Shown: positions 42,987 through 51,057 of the stretch, piece after piece
How positions within the stretch are numbered: the stretch's first letter is position 1
Layout of the letters: each line of letters begins with the position of its first letter
Source: Pelobacter sp.
Lineage (GTDB): Bacteria; Desulfobacterota; Desulfuromonadia; Geobacterales; Pseudopelobacteraceae
Assembly (NCBI GenBank): GCA_030824515.1
Contig: JAVBXN010000030.1
Span: 1 to 64,000, forward strand
Reading direction: 5' to 3'
Length of the DNA stretch: 64,000 bases
Position numbers and translations under genes: made by a program
Notes under the pieces: model-generated
The model's database searches: none
What the model was told of the DNA's origin: nothing
Seen by the model: only the letters and a program-made list of their open reading frames with translations

Positions 42987-44081
42987 ATGGCCGGCAAGTT
43001 TTCCGCCAATTCTTTTCCCTGCGGTTCCTGCGGGGCCAGGCTTGAGTATTCTCCGGAATCATCGTTACTGAAGTGCCCATACTGCGGTCAGGAGAGCATG
43101 ATTCCTGATTCGTCCGCTGCCGTGCCGGAGCTTGATTTTCACCAGTACTTTGCCCGCGCCACCGAGCAGGGGGAGTCGCTCGAAAAACAGACCGTCACCT
43201 GTTCCGCCTGCAGTGCGGTTGCGGTTGTCGAATCAGACGTCTCCTTGAGTAGTTGCCCCTTCTGCGGGTCGCTGCTGACCGCGCGGGCAAAAGCCGGCCG
43301 TCTTGTCAGGCCGGGCGCAATCCTCCCCTTTAAAATTAACCGTAACAGGGCTGCGGAACTTTTCCGCAGCTGGCTTTCGGGCCTCTGGTTCGCTCCGGGT
43401 GGGCTGAAGCGCAACTCGACCACGTCCGGTGCGATCAAGGGAATTTATCTCCCGTACTGGACCTATGATGTGCGTGTGACTACCTGGTATGAAGGCGAGC
43501 GGGGTGAGGATTACCAGGAAGCCGGACTTCAGGCAGAACAGGGTGGCAGGGGCAATGACACTGCCGGCGGCCGTCGTGTGACACGCACAAGCTGGCACAG
43601 TTCCGGCGGGTGTGTTGTCAATACTTTTGATGATGTGCTGGTACCGGCCGGCTGCTCGTTGCCGCCCGAAGCCGTTGCAATGCTGGAACCCTGGGATCTG
43701 AAGAGCCTTGTGCCGTACAGTGACGAGTACATGAGCGGCTTCCAGTCCGAGGCTTACCAACTTGATATGGGCGAGGGGTTCGAGCGCGCCAGGGCGTTGA
43801 TTGAAAGGGGGGTCCGCAGTTCGGTCGAACGGCATATCGGCGGCCAGCACCAGCGGATCAATGCCATGCGCAGCCAGTATGATGATATCACCTTCAAGCA
43901 CGTGCTGCTGCCGGTCTGGATCAGCGCCTACCGCTATCGCAACCGCACTTTCCGCTTCATAGTCAATGCCCGCACCGGACAGGTGCTTGGCGAACGGCCC
44001 TGGTCGGTCTTTAGGATTGCAATCGCGCTGATCGGAATGTTATTGGTGCTGCTGCTGATTGCTATTCTGATTAAACAATAA
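42987..44081 (+). CDS. Membrane protein with two N-terminal zinc ribbons
   Basis: The 364-residue protein starts with two zinc ribbons, CGSCGARLEY/CPYCGQE and CSACSAVAV/CPFCGSLL. A central domain follows (IYLPYWTYDVRVTTWYEGERG, HVLLPVWISAYRYRNRTF), then one C-terminal helix (about 341-361). It is the usual partner of the SPFH/YdjI-like protein encoded three bases upstream. The zinc ribbons resemble those of helicases but no helicase is present. Function is not known. Confidence 0.75.
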   Translation: MAGKFSANSFPCGSCGARLEYSPESSLLKCPYCGQESMIPDSSAAVPELDFHQYFARATEQGESLEKQTVTCSACSAVAVVESDVSLSSCPFCGSLLTARAKAGRLVRPGAILPFKINRNRAAELFRSWLSGLWFAPGGLKRNSTTSGAIKGIYLPYWTYDVRVTTWYEGERGEDYQEAGLQAEQGGRGNDTAGGRRVTRTSWHSSGGCVVNTFDDVLVPAGCSLPPEAVAMLEPWDLKSLVPYSDEYMSGFQSEAYQLDMGEGFERARALIERGVRSSVERHIGGQHQRINAMRSQYDDITFKHVLLPVWISAYRYRNRTFRFIVNARTGQVLGERPWSVFRIAIALIGMLLVLLLIAILIKQ

Positions 44082-44103
44082 ATTCATTCACAGGAGTGTC
44101 CAC

Positions 44104-45300
44104 ATGCGACTTACCCCAGCCACCGAACTCGAATACCGATGTAAAAAACTGCAGGACTACATGATTACCGATGGTCTGGATGCGGTTATCGTCGTCCAGA
44201 ACGCAGATCTCTTCTATTTTACCGGCACGGTCCAGAGCGGCAATCTGTACGTTCCGGCGCAGGGACAGCCGATCTTCATGGTACGCAAGGACGCCGGCCG
44301 GGCGCGCATGGAGTCGGGGTTGAAGGAGGTGATCCCGTTCGGATCGATGAAAGAGATTCCGGGAATCCTGTTGCAGTACGGTTATCCGGAACCCAAGCGA
44401 ATCGGCCTGGAGTTGGATGTGTTGCCGGTGAATTTTTATGAACGGTACAAAAAGGTCTATCCCAACGCCGAATTTATGGATGCGACCCCACTGATTCGAA
44501 AAGTCAGGATGATAAAGTCGCATTATGAAATACATCTTATGCAGGATTCCGCCGACCAGAACGACCGTGTCTACCGGCGCGCCAAGGAAATCATCCGTGT
44601 CGGTGCAACCGATCTCGAGATAGCCGCGGAACTGGAATATACCGCTCGCAAGGATGGGCACCAGGGGTTGGTACGCATGCGCGGGTTTAACTCCGAATTA
44701 TTTTATGCCCAGATATTTTCGGGAGTCGATAGCGCTGTGCCGGCCTATCCCGACACCCCGCTGGGAGGACTCGGACTTAATCCCTCCTTTGGACAGAGCG
44801 CCGGACTCAAGCGGATCGAACCCAATGAAGCTGTTCTGATAGATTTTGCAGGTTGTGTGGATGGTTACCTGAGTGACCAGACGCGTGTATTTGCAGTCGG
44901 AAAGATATCTGACCGTTTGCTGCGCGGGTATGCCGACATGCTTGAAGTACAGAGCAAAATGGCGGAGATTGCGGTGCCGGGCGCGACCTGGGGAGCTGTT
45001 TACGATCAATGCCTGGCGCTGGCTGTAGAAATGGGTTATGCCGACAGTTTCATGGGAATACAGGGTTCCCAGGTTTCTTTCATCGGTCATGGACTGGGAG
45101 TTGAAATAGATGAGTATCCTTTTATTGCACGCGGCTTCAATAACATGGCTCTGGAAGTCGGAATGGCGTTCGCTTTTGAGCCAAAATTGGTGTTTCCGGG
45201 GGAGGGCGCGATAGGTATTGAAAATACATTTTACCTTAGTAATGAGGGGCTTAAGCGGCTTACGCACTCCAGTGACGAACTTGTGCTTCTGGCTGTATGA
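44104..45300 (+). CDS. M24-family Xaa-Pro peptidase
   Basis: The 398-residue protein has the creatinase-like N-terminal domain (1-130) and the pita-bread peptidase fold (about 155-395). Candidate metal ligands are Asp in LIDFAGCVDGYLSDQTR, His in SFIGHGLGVEIDEYP, and Glu in FAFEPK and GIENTFY. It would remove N-terminal residues before proline in cytoplasmic peptides. GGAGTGTCCAC precedes the ATG. It is followed by the citrate synthase promoter. Confidence 0.87.
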   Translation: MRLTPATELEYRCKKLQDYMITDGLDAVIVVQNADLFYFTGTVQSGNLYVPAQGQPIFMVRKDAGRARMESGLKEVIPFGSMKEIPGILLQYGYPEPKRIGLELDVLPVNFYERYKKVYPNAEFMDATPLIRKVRMIKSHYEIHLMQDSADQNDRVYRRAKEIIRVGATDLEIAAELEYTARKDGHQGLVRMRGFNSELFYAQIFSGVDSAVPAYPDTPLGGLGLNPSFGQSAGLKRIEPNEAVLIDFAGCVDGYLSDQTRVFAVGKISDRLLRGYADMLEVQSKMAEIAVPGATWGAVYDQCLALAVEMGYADSFMGIQGSQVSFIGHGLGVEIDEYPFIARGFNNMALEVGMAFAFEPKLVFPGEGAIGIENTFYLSNEGLKRLTHSSDELVLLAV

Positions 45301-45318
45301 CAACATGAAAATTTTTTG

Positions 45319-45347
45319 TTGCATTTTTTAAATGTTGCCAGTATAAC
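45319..45347 (+). promoter_or_regulatory. Sigma-70 promoter of citrate synthase gene
   Basis: TTGCAT (45319-45324) and TATAAC (45342-45347) are separated by 17 bases; transcription would start near 45354. Confidence 0.6.
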
Positions 45348-45361
45348 TGCATCAGGTGATT

Positions 45362-45369
45362 TGTATACA
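45362..45369. promoter_or_regulatory. TGTATACA palindrome downstream of the citrate synthase start
   Basis: The octamer, in the context TTGTATACAGTATCC, lies about 8-15 bases after the predicted start of transcription, suited to a repressor. The same octamer sits at the predicted start of the hydrogenase operon. Confidence 0.45.
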
Positions 45370-45494
45370 GTATCCTAAAAAGATTTTCCCGCTTGTTTTC
45401 ACGCTTAACCGGCAGTTGTTTATTTCATGTTGTTGTCCAGTCTTATCCGTCGTTAAACCCAGTGCAGTCCACACCACGAAAGGAGAGTACCCAA

Positions 45495-46817
45495 ATGGCA
45501 TTGAAAGACACGCTCAAACAGAAGATTGAGGAACATCGCCCACGTATCACCAAGCTCACCAAAGAGTTCGGCAAAGTCAAGATCGATGAAGTTACCATCG
45601 ACCAGTGTATCGGCGGAGCCCGCGACATCCGTTCGCTCGTAACAGACATCTCCTATCTTGACCCACAGGAAGGCATCCGCTTCCGCGGCAAGACTATCCC
45701 AGAGACATTTGCCGCACTGCCCAAGGCAGCCGGTTCTAATTATCCGACGGTTGAGTCTTTCTGGTACTTCCTGCTGACAGGCGATGTTCCTACCCAACCT
45801 CAGGTTGATGAAGTCGTCGCCGAGTGGAAAGTTCGTCAGGCTGTTCCGCAGTACGTTTTTGACGCAGTCAGCGCCCTGCCGATCGAGAGCCACCCGATGG
45901 TAATGCTCTCCGTTGGTATTCTTGCAATGCAGAAAGACTCCAAGTTTGCCGCGTTCTACAACTCCGGTAAATTCAACAAGATGGTTGCCTGGGAATCCGT
46001 TTACGAAGATGCTTGCGATATCGTTGCACGTATCCCAATCCTGTCGGCATTCATCTACAACCTCAAGTATCGTGGCAACAAGCAGATCGCCATCGACCCC
46101 AGCCTCGACATGGGCGCCAACTTTGCCCACATGATCGGCCAGAGCGAAGAGTACAAAGATGTTGCACGTATGTACTTCATCCTGCACTCCGACCACGAGT
46201 CCGGAAACGTTTCCGCACATACTACTCACCTGGTTCACTCAGCTCTTTCCGATCCTTACTATGCATACTCCGCAGGTCTGAACGGCCTTGCCGGTCCTCT
46301 GCATGGTCTTGCAAATCAGGAAGTTCTCGACTGGACGATGAAATTCCAGGAGAAATACTGCAAAGGCGTGGAGCCTACCAAAGAGCTGATCAAAAACGCT
46401 CTGTGGGATACACTCAACGCCGGTCAGGTTATCCCGGGTTACGGCCATGCCGTTCTCCGCAAAACCGACCCACGTTACATGGCACAGCGCGAGTTCTGCC
46501 AGAACACTCCGGGCCTGAAAGACGATCCACTGTTCAAGGTCGTTTCCATGATCTTTGAAGTTGCTCCTGGCGTTCTTACAGAGCACGGCAAAACCAAAAA
46601 CCCATGGCCTAACGTTGACGCACAGTCCGGCGTTATCCAGTACTACTTCGGTCTGACCGAGTGGGACTTCTACACCGTACTGTTCGGCGTAGGGCGTGCA
46701 CTGGGTTGCATGGCCAACATCACTTGGGACCGCGGCCTCGGCTATGCAATCGAGCGTCCGAAGTCCGTTACTACTGCAATGCTTGAGAAGTGGGCTGCAG
46801 AAGGTGGCCGTAACTAG
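45495..46817 (+). CDS. gltA: Citrate synthase, eukaryote-like (Geobacteraceae type)
   Basis: The 440-residue enzyme condenses acetyl-CoA and oxaloacetate, the first step of the TCA cycle used for acetate oxidation. The catalytic His segments are GLAGPLHGLANQE (about 268) and PGYGHAVLRKTDPR (about 315), and the enzyme keeps the long N-terminal part of mitochondrial-type synthases, as described for Geobacter. ATG 45495 follows AGGAGAG; the frame upstream is not coding. Codon choice is more T/A-ending (GTT, GCA, CCA, CGT) than in neighbours, as expected for a very highly expressed gene. It is monocistronic with its own terminator. Confidence 0.93.
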   Translation: MALKDTLKQKIEEHRPRITKLTKEFGKVKIDEVTIDQCIGGARDIRSLVTDISYLDPQEGIRFRGKTIPETFAALPKAAGSNYPTVESFWYFLLTGDVPTQPQVDEVVAEWKVRQAVPQYVFDAVSALPIESHPMVMLSVGILAMQKDSKFAAFYNSGKFNKMVAWESVYEDACDIVARIPILSAFIYNLKYRGNKQIAIDPSLDMGANFAHMIGQSEEYKDVARMYFILHSDHESGNVSAHTTHLVHSALSDPYYAYSAGLNGLAGPLHGLANQEVLDWTMKFQEKYCKGVEPTKELIKNALWDTLNAGQVIPGYGHAVLRKTDPRYMAQREFCQNTPGLKDDPLFKVVSMIFEVAPGVLTEHGKTKNPWPNVDAQSGVIQYYFGLTEWDFYTVLFGVGRALGCMANITWDRGLGYAIERPKSVTTAMLEKWAAEGGRN

Positions 46818-46853
46818 TCTCATTACAATTAACATTTATATGAATTGCGCTTA

Positions 46854-46888
46854 CGGGGATGCAGAAATGCATCCCCGTTTTTTTATAT
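46854..46888 (+). terminator. Rho-independent terminator of citrate synthase gene
   Basis: A perfect 11-bp stem (ACGGGGATGCA / TGCATCCCCGT) with a GAAA tetraloop is followed by seven T residues. Confidence 0.93.
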
Positions 46889-46895
46889 TATCACT

Positions 46896-46923
46896 TGCAA
46901 AAAAAAATAGGTGCTGTATAAAG
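46896..46923 (+). promoter_or_regulatory. Sigma-70 promoter of superoxide reductase gene
   Basis: TTGCAA (46896-46901) and TATAAA (46918-46923) are separated by 16 bases, directly after the citrate synthase terminator. Confidence 0.6.
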
Positions 46924-46935
46924 GACTATATCAGT

Positions 46936-46952
46936 CGCATTTGAAATGCGAT
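46936..46952. promoter_or_regulatory. Perfect palindrome TCGCATTT-G-AAATGCGA
   Basis: A 17-base palindrome with 8-base arms lies just after the predicted start of the superoxide reductase transcript. It could be a repressor operator, or a small hairpin in the leader. It does not match the PerR or Fur box patterns I know. Confidence 0.55.
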
Positions 46953-46980
46953 GAACTTAATTAATAAAGGAGAAAACATC

Positions 46981-47355
46981 ATGCCGAAGCTTCTTGAAGT
47001 CTACAAATGTGAACTGTGCGGTAATATTGTCGAGGTGATTCATGCCGGTGGTGGGGATCTGGTCTGCTGCGGTCAGGAAATGAAACTGATGACTGAAAAT
47101 ACCGTTGATGCGGCCAAGGAAAAGCATGTGCCGGTAATCGAGGTTGGCGATGGTTTCGTTAAAGTCACGGTCGGTTCCGTGCCTCATCCTATGGAGGAAA
47201 AACACTTTATCGAATGGATCGAACTGATTGCCGATGGGAAAGCTTACCGCCAGTTTCTTAAGCCGGGCGAGGTTGCAACCGCTACATTCAACATCACCGC
47301 ATCGAGCCTGACTGCACGTGAGTACTGCAATCTGCATGGTTTGTGGGCCGCATAG
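46981..47355 (+). CDS. dfx: Superoxide reductase (desulfoferrodoxin)
   Basis: The 124-residue cytoplasmic protein has an N-terminal desulforedoxin-like rubredoxin site (CELCG and VCCG cysteines) and the catalytic centre II, with His in [19 protein letters not shown] and the C-terminal CNLHGLW (Cys and His ligands). It reduces superoxide to peroxide without making oxygen, a standard defence in anaerobes. It starts at ATG 46981 after AAGGAGAAAAC; the frame open from 46951 has no start with a comparable site. Confidence 0.93.
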   Translation: MPKLLEVYKCELCGNIVEVIHAGGGDLVCCGQEMKLMTENTVDAAKEKHVPVIEVGDGFVKVTVGSVPHPMEEKHFIEWIELIADGKAYRQFLKPGEVATATFNITASSLTAREYCNLHGLWAA

Positions 47356-47384
47356 ATCCTTTCGAGCTATAAAGAACGATGCTG

Positions 47385-47415
47385 CTGCGGGATTCCGGTG
47401 AACGGAGTCCCGCAG
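47385..47415 (+). terminator. Hairpin after superoxide reductase gene
   Basis: A long stem (CTGCGGGATTCCG / CGGAGTCCCGCAG, one mismatch pair) lies 30 bases after the stop codon. It lacks a strong T tract, so it may be a weak or Rho-assisted terminator. Confidence 0.5.
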
Positions 47416-47468
47416 TTGTATGCAGAACGGCTTTACACCCACCCGCCTCTCATGTATCATCCACGCCA

Positions 47469-48620
47469 ATGAAACGTATTCTCGGCTTTTACATAGTTCG
47501 CGAAATAGCATCGCTCTTCATGCTTGGTATTACGGTATTCACACTGATACTGCTGATGGGGCGGCTGATCAAACTCACCGAATTGGTCGTTTCCCGTGGC
47601 GTTCCTTTTGTGGATGTCGCCAGAATGATTATCTATCTGATGCCATCCTTCCTGGTGTTCACCATTCCGATGGCTTTTCTGCTGGCCGTGCTGCTGGCGT
47701 TCGGAAGGCTTTCCGCCGACAATGAGATCACAATCATCAAGGCCAGCGGCGTGAGCCTGGTTCAGATCATGCCTCCGGTGCTGTTCTGTGCCCTGTTTGC
47801 GGCTCTGCTGGCATTGTCCGCCAGCATGGTTGGCGTGCCGTGGGGCAACAGTGCTTTCAAGGAGCTGAGCATCAAGGTGCTGAAACAGAATGCTGCGGCC
47901 ACGATACGTGAAAAAGTGTTCTGGGATGAAATCCCCGGCGTGATTCTTTATACGGACCAATATGACGATCAGAAGCAGATTCTGAAAGGGATTGTCATTC
48001 ACGATGGCCGTAACCAGGAACGACCGATGACGATATTTGCCCGACAGGGGGCCCTCACCGGCGGAGCGGGACGCCAGGCGCTGAGATTGTCGCTGGTTGA
48101 CGGAAGTATTCATGCGGCCGGCAAGGAGGGCGAGTACCGTCTGGTCAGTTTTGCCGAGTATATCATGTCGGTAGGAGGAGAGGGCACCGCCGCAGGTGTG
48201 ACTCGTAACGAACTTGATATGGATGTCGCCGAGTTGAAACGCCAGATCGGCGATCCTGCCACGGCTCAACGAACCCGTTTGAAAATGCTGTCGGAGCTTC
48301 ACAGCCGCTTCGCCTTTCCATTCGCATCGCTGGTATTCGCCTTCATTGCCGTGCCTCTGGGAATCCAGAACCGCCGTTCCGGAAAATCGGCCGGGTTTTC
48401 GGTCAGTATCGGCATACTCCTGGCCTATTACCTGATGCTTTCATTGGTAAGGACGCTGGCTGAAAAGGGGAGCATTCCACCCGCGATTGCATTGTGGCTG
48501 CCCAACATGGTTTTCATGGGTGTCGGCTGGTATTTGCTGCGTCTGGCGTCGCTCGAACGGAGCATTCCATTCCCATCGCTTACGGATATCGTTGGTTTCC
48601 TGAAAGGGAAGGCTCGTTGA
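47469..48620 (+). CDS. lptF: Lipopolysaccharide export permease LptF
   Basis: The 383-residue protein has six membrane helices (three N-terminal, three C-terminal) around a periplasmic beta-jellyroll, the LptF/LptG plan. The N-terminus MKRILGFYIVREIASLF and the helix region LVVSRGVPFVDVARMIIYLMP fit the family. ATG 47469 is used, since the frame open from 47379 covers the upstream hairpin. With LptG and the ATPase LptB it extracts LPS from the inner membrane. It lies one base before lptG. Confidence 0.88.
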   Translation: MKRILGFYIVREIASLFMLGITVFTLILLMGRLIKLTELVVSRGVPFVDVARMIIYLMPSFLVFTIPMAFLLAVLLAFGRLSADNEITIIKASGVSLVQIMPPVLFCALFAALLALSASMVGVPWGNSAFKELSIKVLKQNAAATIREKVFWDEIPGVILYTDQYDDQKQILKGIVIHDGRNQERPMTIFARQGALTGGAGRQALRLSLVDGSIHAAGKEGEYRLVSFAEYIMSVGGEGTAAGVTRNELDMDVAELKRQIGDPATAQRTRLKMLSELHSRFAFPFASLVFAFIAVPLGIQNRRSGKSAGFSVSIGILLAYYLMLSLVRTLAEKGSIPPAIALWLPNMVFMGVGWYLLRLASLERSIPFPSLTDIVGFLKGKAR

Positions 48621-48621
48621 C

Positions 48622-49701
48622 ATGTCGATCCTGAATCGTTATATAGCCTTAACATGGCTGCGCCTGTTTGCCCTCTGTCTTGGCAGTTTCGTAGCCATTT
48701 ATCTGGTCCTGGACATGATGGACAAAATCCCGCGCTATCTTCGTGCAGGTGGTGCAACTGGCGATATTGCCGCTTTCTTTATCAATAAACTGCCGGAAAT
48801 GGTTGGGCAGACCGCTGCTTTTTCAACACTTATGGCGACACTCCTGACACTGGGCATGCTGTCGCGCAGTTCGGAGATAACGGCGATGCGGAGTTGCGGT
48901 GTCAGCCTGCTGCGTATTTCGCTGCCGATGCTGATGCTGGGTTTTTGGGTAAGTATTCTGTTGCTTGTCAATGCCGAGATGCTTGTTCCGAAGAGTTACG
49001 AACGGATGGATTATATCGAACGGGTCAGGATCAAGAAGCAGGGTGTCAACGCAGTCTTCAAGCTTAACAATATCTGGTTCAGGAATGATTCGATGATACT
49101 CCAGGCCCGTGCCTTCGATCCCCAAAAACGAATGCTCAAAGGGGTCACGGTCTGGACGATGGATGGTTCCCTGACTCCGGTGAGCCGGATTGATGCCGAT
49201 CTGGCTGAATTCAAGGACGGTCACTGGACCCTCAGGCAGTTGCAAGTCAAGGATTTCAGCGTCGGTACAGGGTACCGGGCTACCGCAGTTCCAAGCATGG
49301 AAGTTGCACTCAGTCTCAAGGTCGATGATCTCAAGGTGCTGGATAACAATGCCGACAACCTGAGTTTCCGCAAGCTCCGCGAATACGCGGAAAATCTTCA
49401 GCGCGGTGGCTACCAGGCCTTTCGCTACATGACCATGATGCATTCCAAAATATCATCGCCGTTTGCGGCTTTTGTGATGGTTGTCCTGGGAATTCCGTTT
49501 GCAATGCGCAACAGTCGCTCGGGCGGAGTTGCCCTGGGGATCGGAGCCAGTGTTGGAATCGGTTTCGCTTATTTTGTTATCAATGCGATGCTTCTGTCAT
49601 ATGGTCGCAGCGGTGTTCTGCCGGCTGTGGTAGCGGCCTGGGGAGCTAATGTCATATTCTGCCTGGCGGGTACCTGGCTGGCCATGACGGTAAAGCGCTG
49701 A
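48622..49701 (+). CDS. lptG: Lipopolysaccharide export permease LptG
   Basis: The 359-residue protein has the same six-helix plus jellyroll plan as its neighbour, with SILNRYIALTWLRLF at the N-terminus and the C-terminal helix pair after KISSPFAAFVMVVLGIPFAM, both typical of LptG. It pairs with LptF to form the transmembrane part of the LPS exporter, so the organism makes LPS. The two genes are one transcriptional unit. Confidence 0.9.
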   Translation: MSILNRYIALTWLRLFALCLGSFVAIYLVLDMMDKIPRYLRAGGATGDIAAFFINKLPEMVGQTAAFSTLMATLLTLGMLSRSSEITAMRSCGVSLLRISLPMLMLGFWVSILLLVNAEMLVPKSYERMDYIERVRIKKQGVNAVFKLNNIWFRNDSMILQARAFDPQKRMLKGVTVWTMDGSLTPVSRIDADLAEFKDGHWTLRQLQVKDFSVGTGYRATAVPSMEVALSLKVDDLKVLDNNADNLSFRKLREYAENLQRGGYQAFRYMTMMHSKISSPFAAFVMVVLGIPFAMRNSRSGGVALGIGASVGIGFAYFVINAMLLSYGRSGVLPAVVAAWGANVIFCLAGTWLAMTVKR

Positions 49702-49719
49702 TCGATAAGGAGATTAAAC

Positions 49720-50661
49720 ATGATGTCACGCAATCTTATAATTCTTCTTCTGTTTCTGACATGCCTTACTATCGCTTCAACAACAGGCGCAGCCGAGCGT
49801 CCGCAACGCGTAAAGAAGCAGGCGGCTGTTCCCTCCGTGACCGCACCGACTCCAGCGCTCAATCCGGCCGCACCAACAATACTCAGCATAATCCCTGCCC
49901 AGTCGGAACCGGGCAGCAAAGTTACCATCTTCGGGAGCGGTTTTGGCGAACAGTCGTCGGTTTATCTGGGAAGTACCGAAATCCCGGCAAAGGTGACTGA
50001 TGGCAAACAGCTGGAATTTCACCTTCCACAGCTTGAGGCGGGTTTGTATGCGCTGTACGTAAAACGTAGCGACGGCATCGCCGGCAGGGTCTATAATTTT
50101 ACCGTTCAGGCGCTTCGTCCGGTGCTGCTGTCGATTGTTCCGGAAAGCGTCAGCGCCTGCGCTCAAGGTGGAGAGCGCGAGGTGGCTGCTAATGGAAAAA
50201 ACTTCAGCGAAACATCTTCACTTTTGTTTGACGGAGCCGTGATCAACAGCCGTTTCGTTTCACCGGAACAGTTGGTATTCACCGCGCCGGCTGCTTCAAG
50301 CGGCATTCATCAGATCACGGTAAAAAACGATCCTGAAACCGGTTCTCTGCCGAGAACCCTGATGATTGAAAGCAAACCTGAAATCAGCCAGGTTACGATC
50401 GGAAACGAGTTTGTCAATTATTATGAATTGAATATCCATGGCAGGAACTTTCAACAAGGCTCTGCGATCTACGTCGATGGCCAGAGAATAGGAAACAAGG
50501 GAGGGCAGGAAATGATCGAGAGGGAAAAACTTATCTTCATAGATTGTACCAGGCTGGTATATCAGCGTTATCCCTATACATCGTCCAATAAAGACTTTCG
50601 TGTTCAGGTGATTAATCCGGGAGACGAGGGAAGCCAGGTCGTTAATGTGACCGCGCCGTGA
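49720..50661 (+). CDS. Secreted IPT/TIG-domain protein
   Basis: The 313-residue protein has a signal peptide (about 1-24, ending TTGAAE), a Pro/Ala linker and two or three IPT/TIG-like beta-sandwich domains: PTILSIIPAQSEPGSKVTIF (about 47-130), a second around SIVPESVSACAQGGEREV (about 140-215), and a third (about 222-313). TIG domains bind proteins or sugars on cell surfaces. AAGGAGATTAAAC precedes the ATG, 18 bases after lptG, so it may be cotranscribed with the LPS export genes. No exact function is recognised. Confidence 0.78.
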   Translation: MMSRNLIILLLFLTCLTIASTTGAAERPQRVKKQAAVPSVTAPTPALNPAAPTILSIIPAQSEPGSKVTIFGSGFGEQSSVYLGSTEIPAKVTDGKQLEFHLPQLEAGLYALYVKRSDGIAGRVYNFTVQALRPVLLSIVPESVSACAQGGEREVAANGKNFSETSSLLFDGAVINSRFVSPEQLVFTAPAASSGIHQITVKNDPETGSLPRTLMIESKPEISQVTIGNEFVNYYELNIHGRNFQQGSAIYVDGQRIGNKGGQEMIEREKLIFIDCTRLVYQRYPYTSSNKDFRVQVINPGDEGSQVVNVTAP

Positions 50662-51057
50662 CCTTTCAAGGCATAGCATGTGCTCATTATGGTACATGCA
50701 GTGCGATAAACACGAGTCCTTTGTTCTGAAAAAAATGGTCTGATTTACACATGTCAGCTATTAACGTAACCCGCTATCCACATCTAAACAGAAATCCAAC
50801 CGGTTCCAACACCCGCTTTTGTATCTGCACTTATCAACTCCCAGCAACTCGCTTTCATTCTCCTTGCAAACAATTATGATAGACAGGTTTTGAGATACCG
50901 GATTTCCGGAGTTAGTCCAAATTTAATTTTCAGGTCTGATTATGCCGTCGGTTACTGGTCATAGGGTTCTGCGCCGGAGCAAGTACTCGTTTAGTACCAG
51001 TGTAATAGAAACAAGTGAGGCCGGAATTACAGCCTCACTTGTCTAGTTAAACCTGGA
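50662..51057. other. Convergent intergenic region
   Basis: This 396-base gap lies between the TIG-domain gene and the convergent giant cytochrome gene. It has an inverted repeat GCATGT-N12-ACATGC (50676-50699) without a T tract, a generally AT-rich composition and the cytochrome hairpin near its right end. No coding potential or RNA gene was seen. Confidence 0.6.
51011..51042 (-). terminator. Terminator of giant cytochrome gene
   Basis: A perfect 11-bp stem (ACAAGTGAGGC / GCCTCACTTGT) with a 10-base loop lies just after the stop codon on the minus strand and is followed by a short T-rich stretch. Confidence 0.75.
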
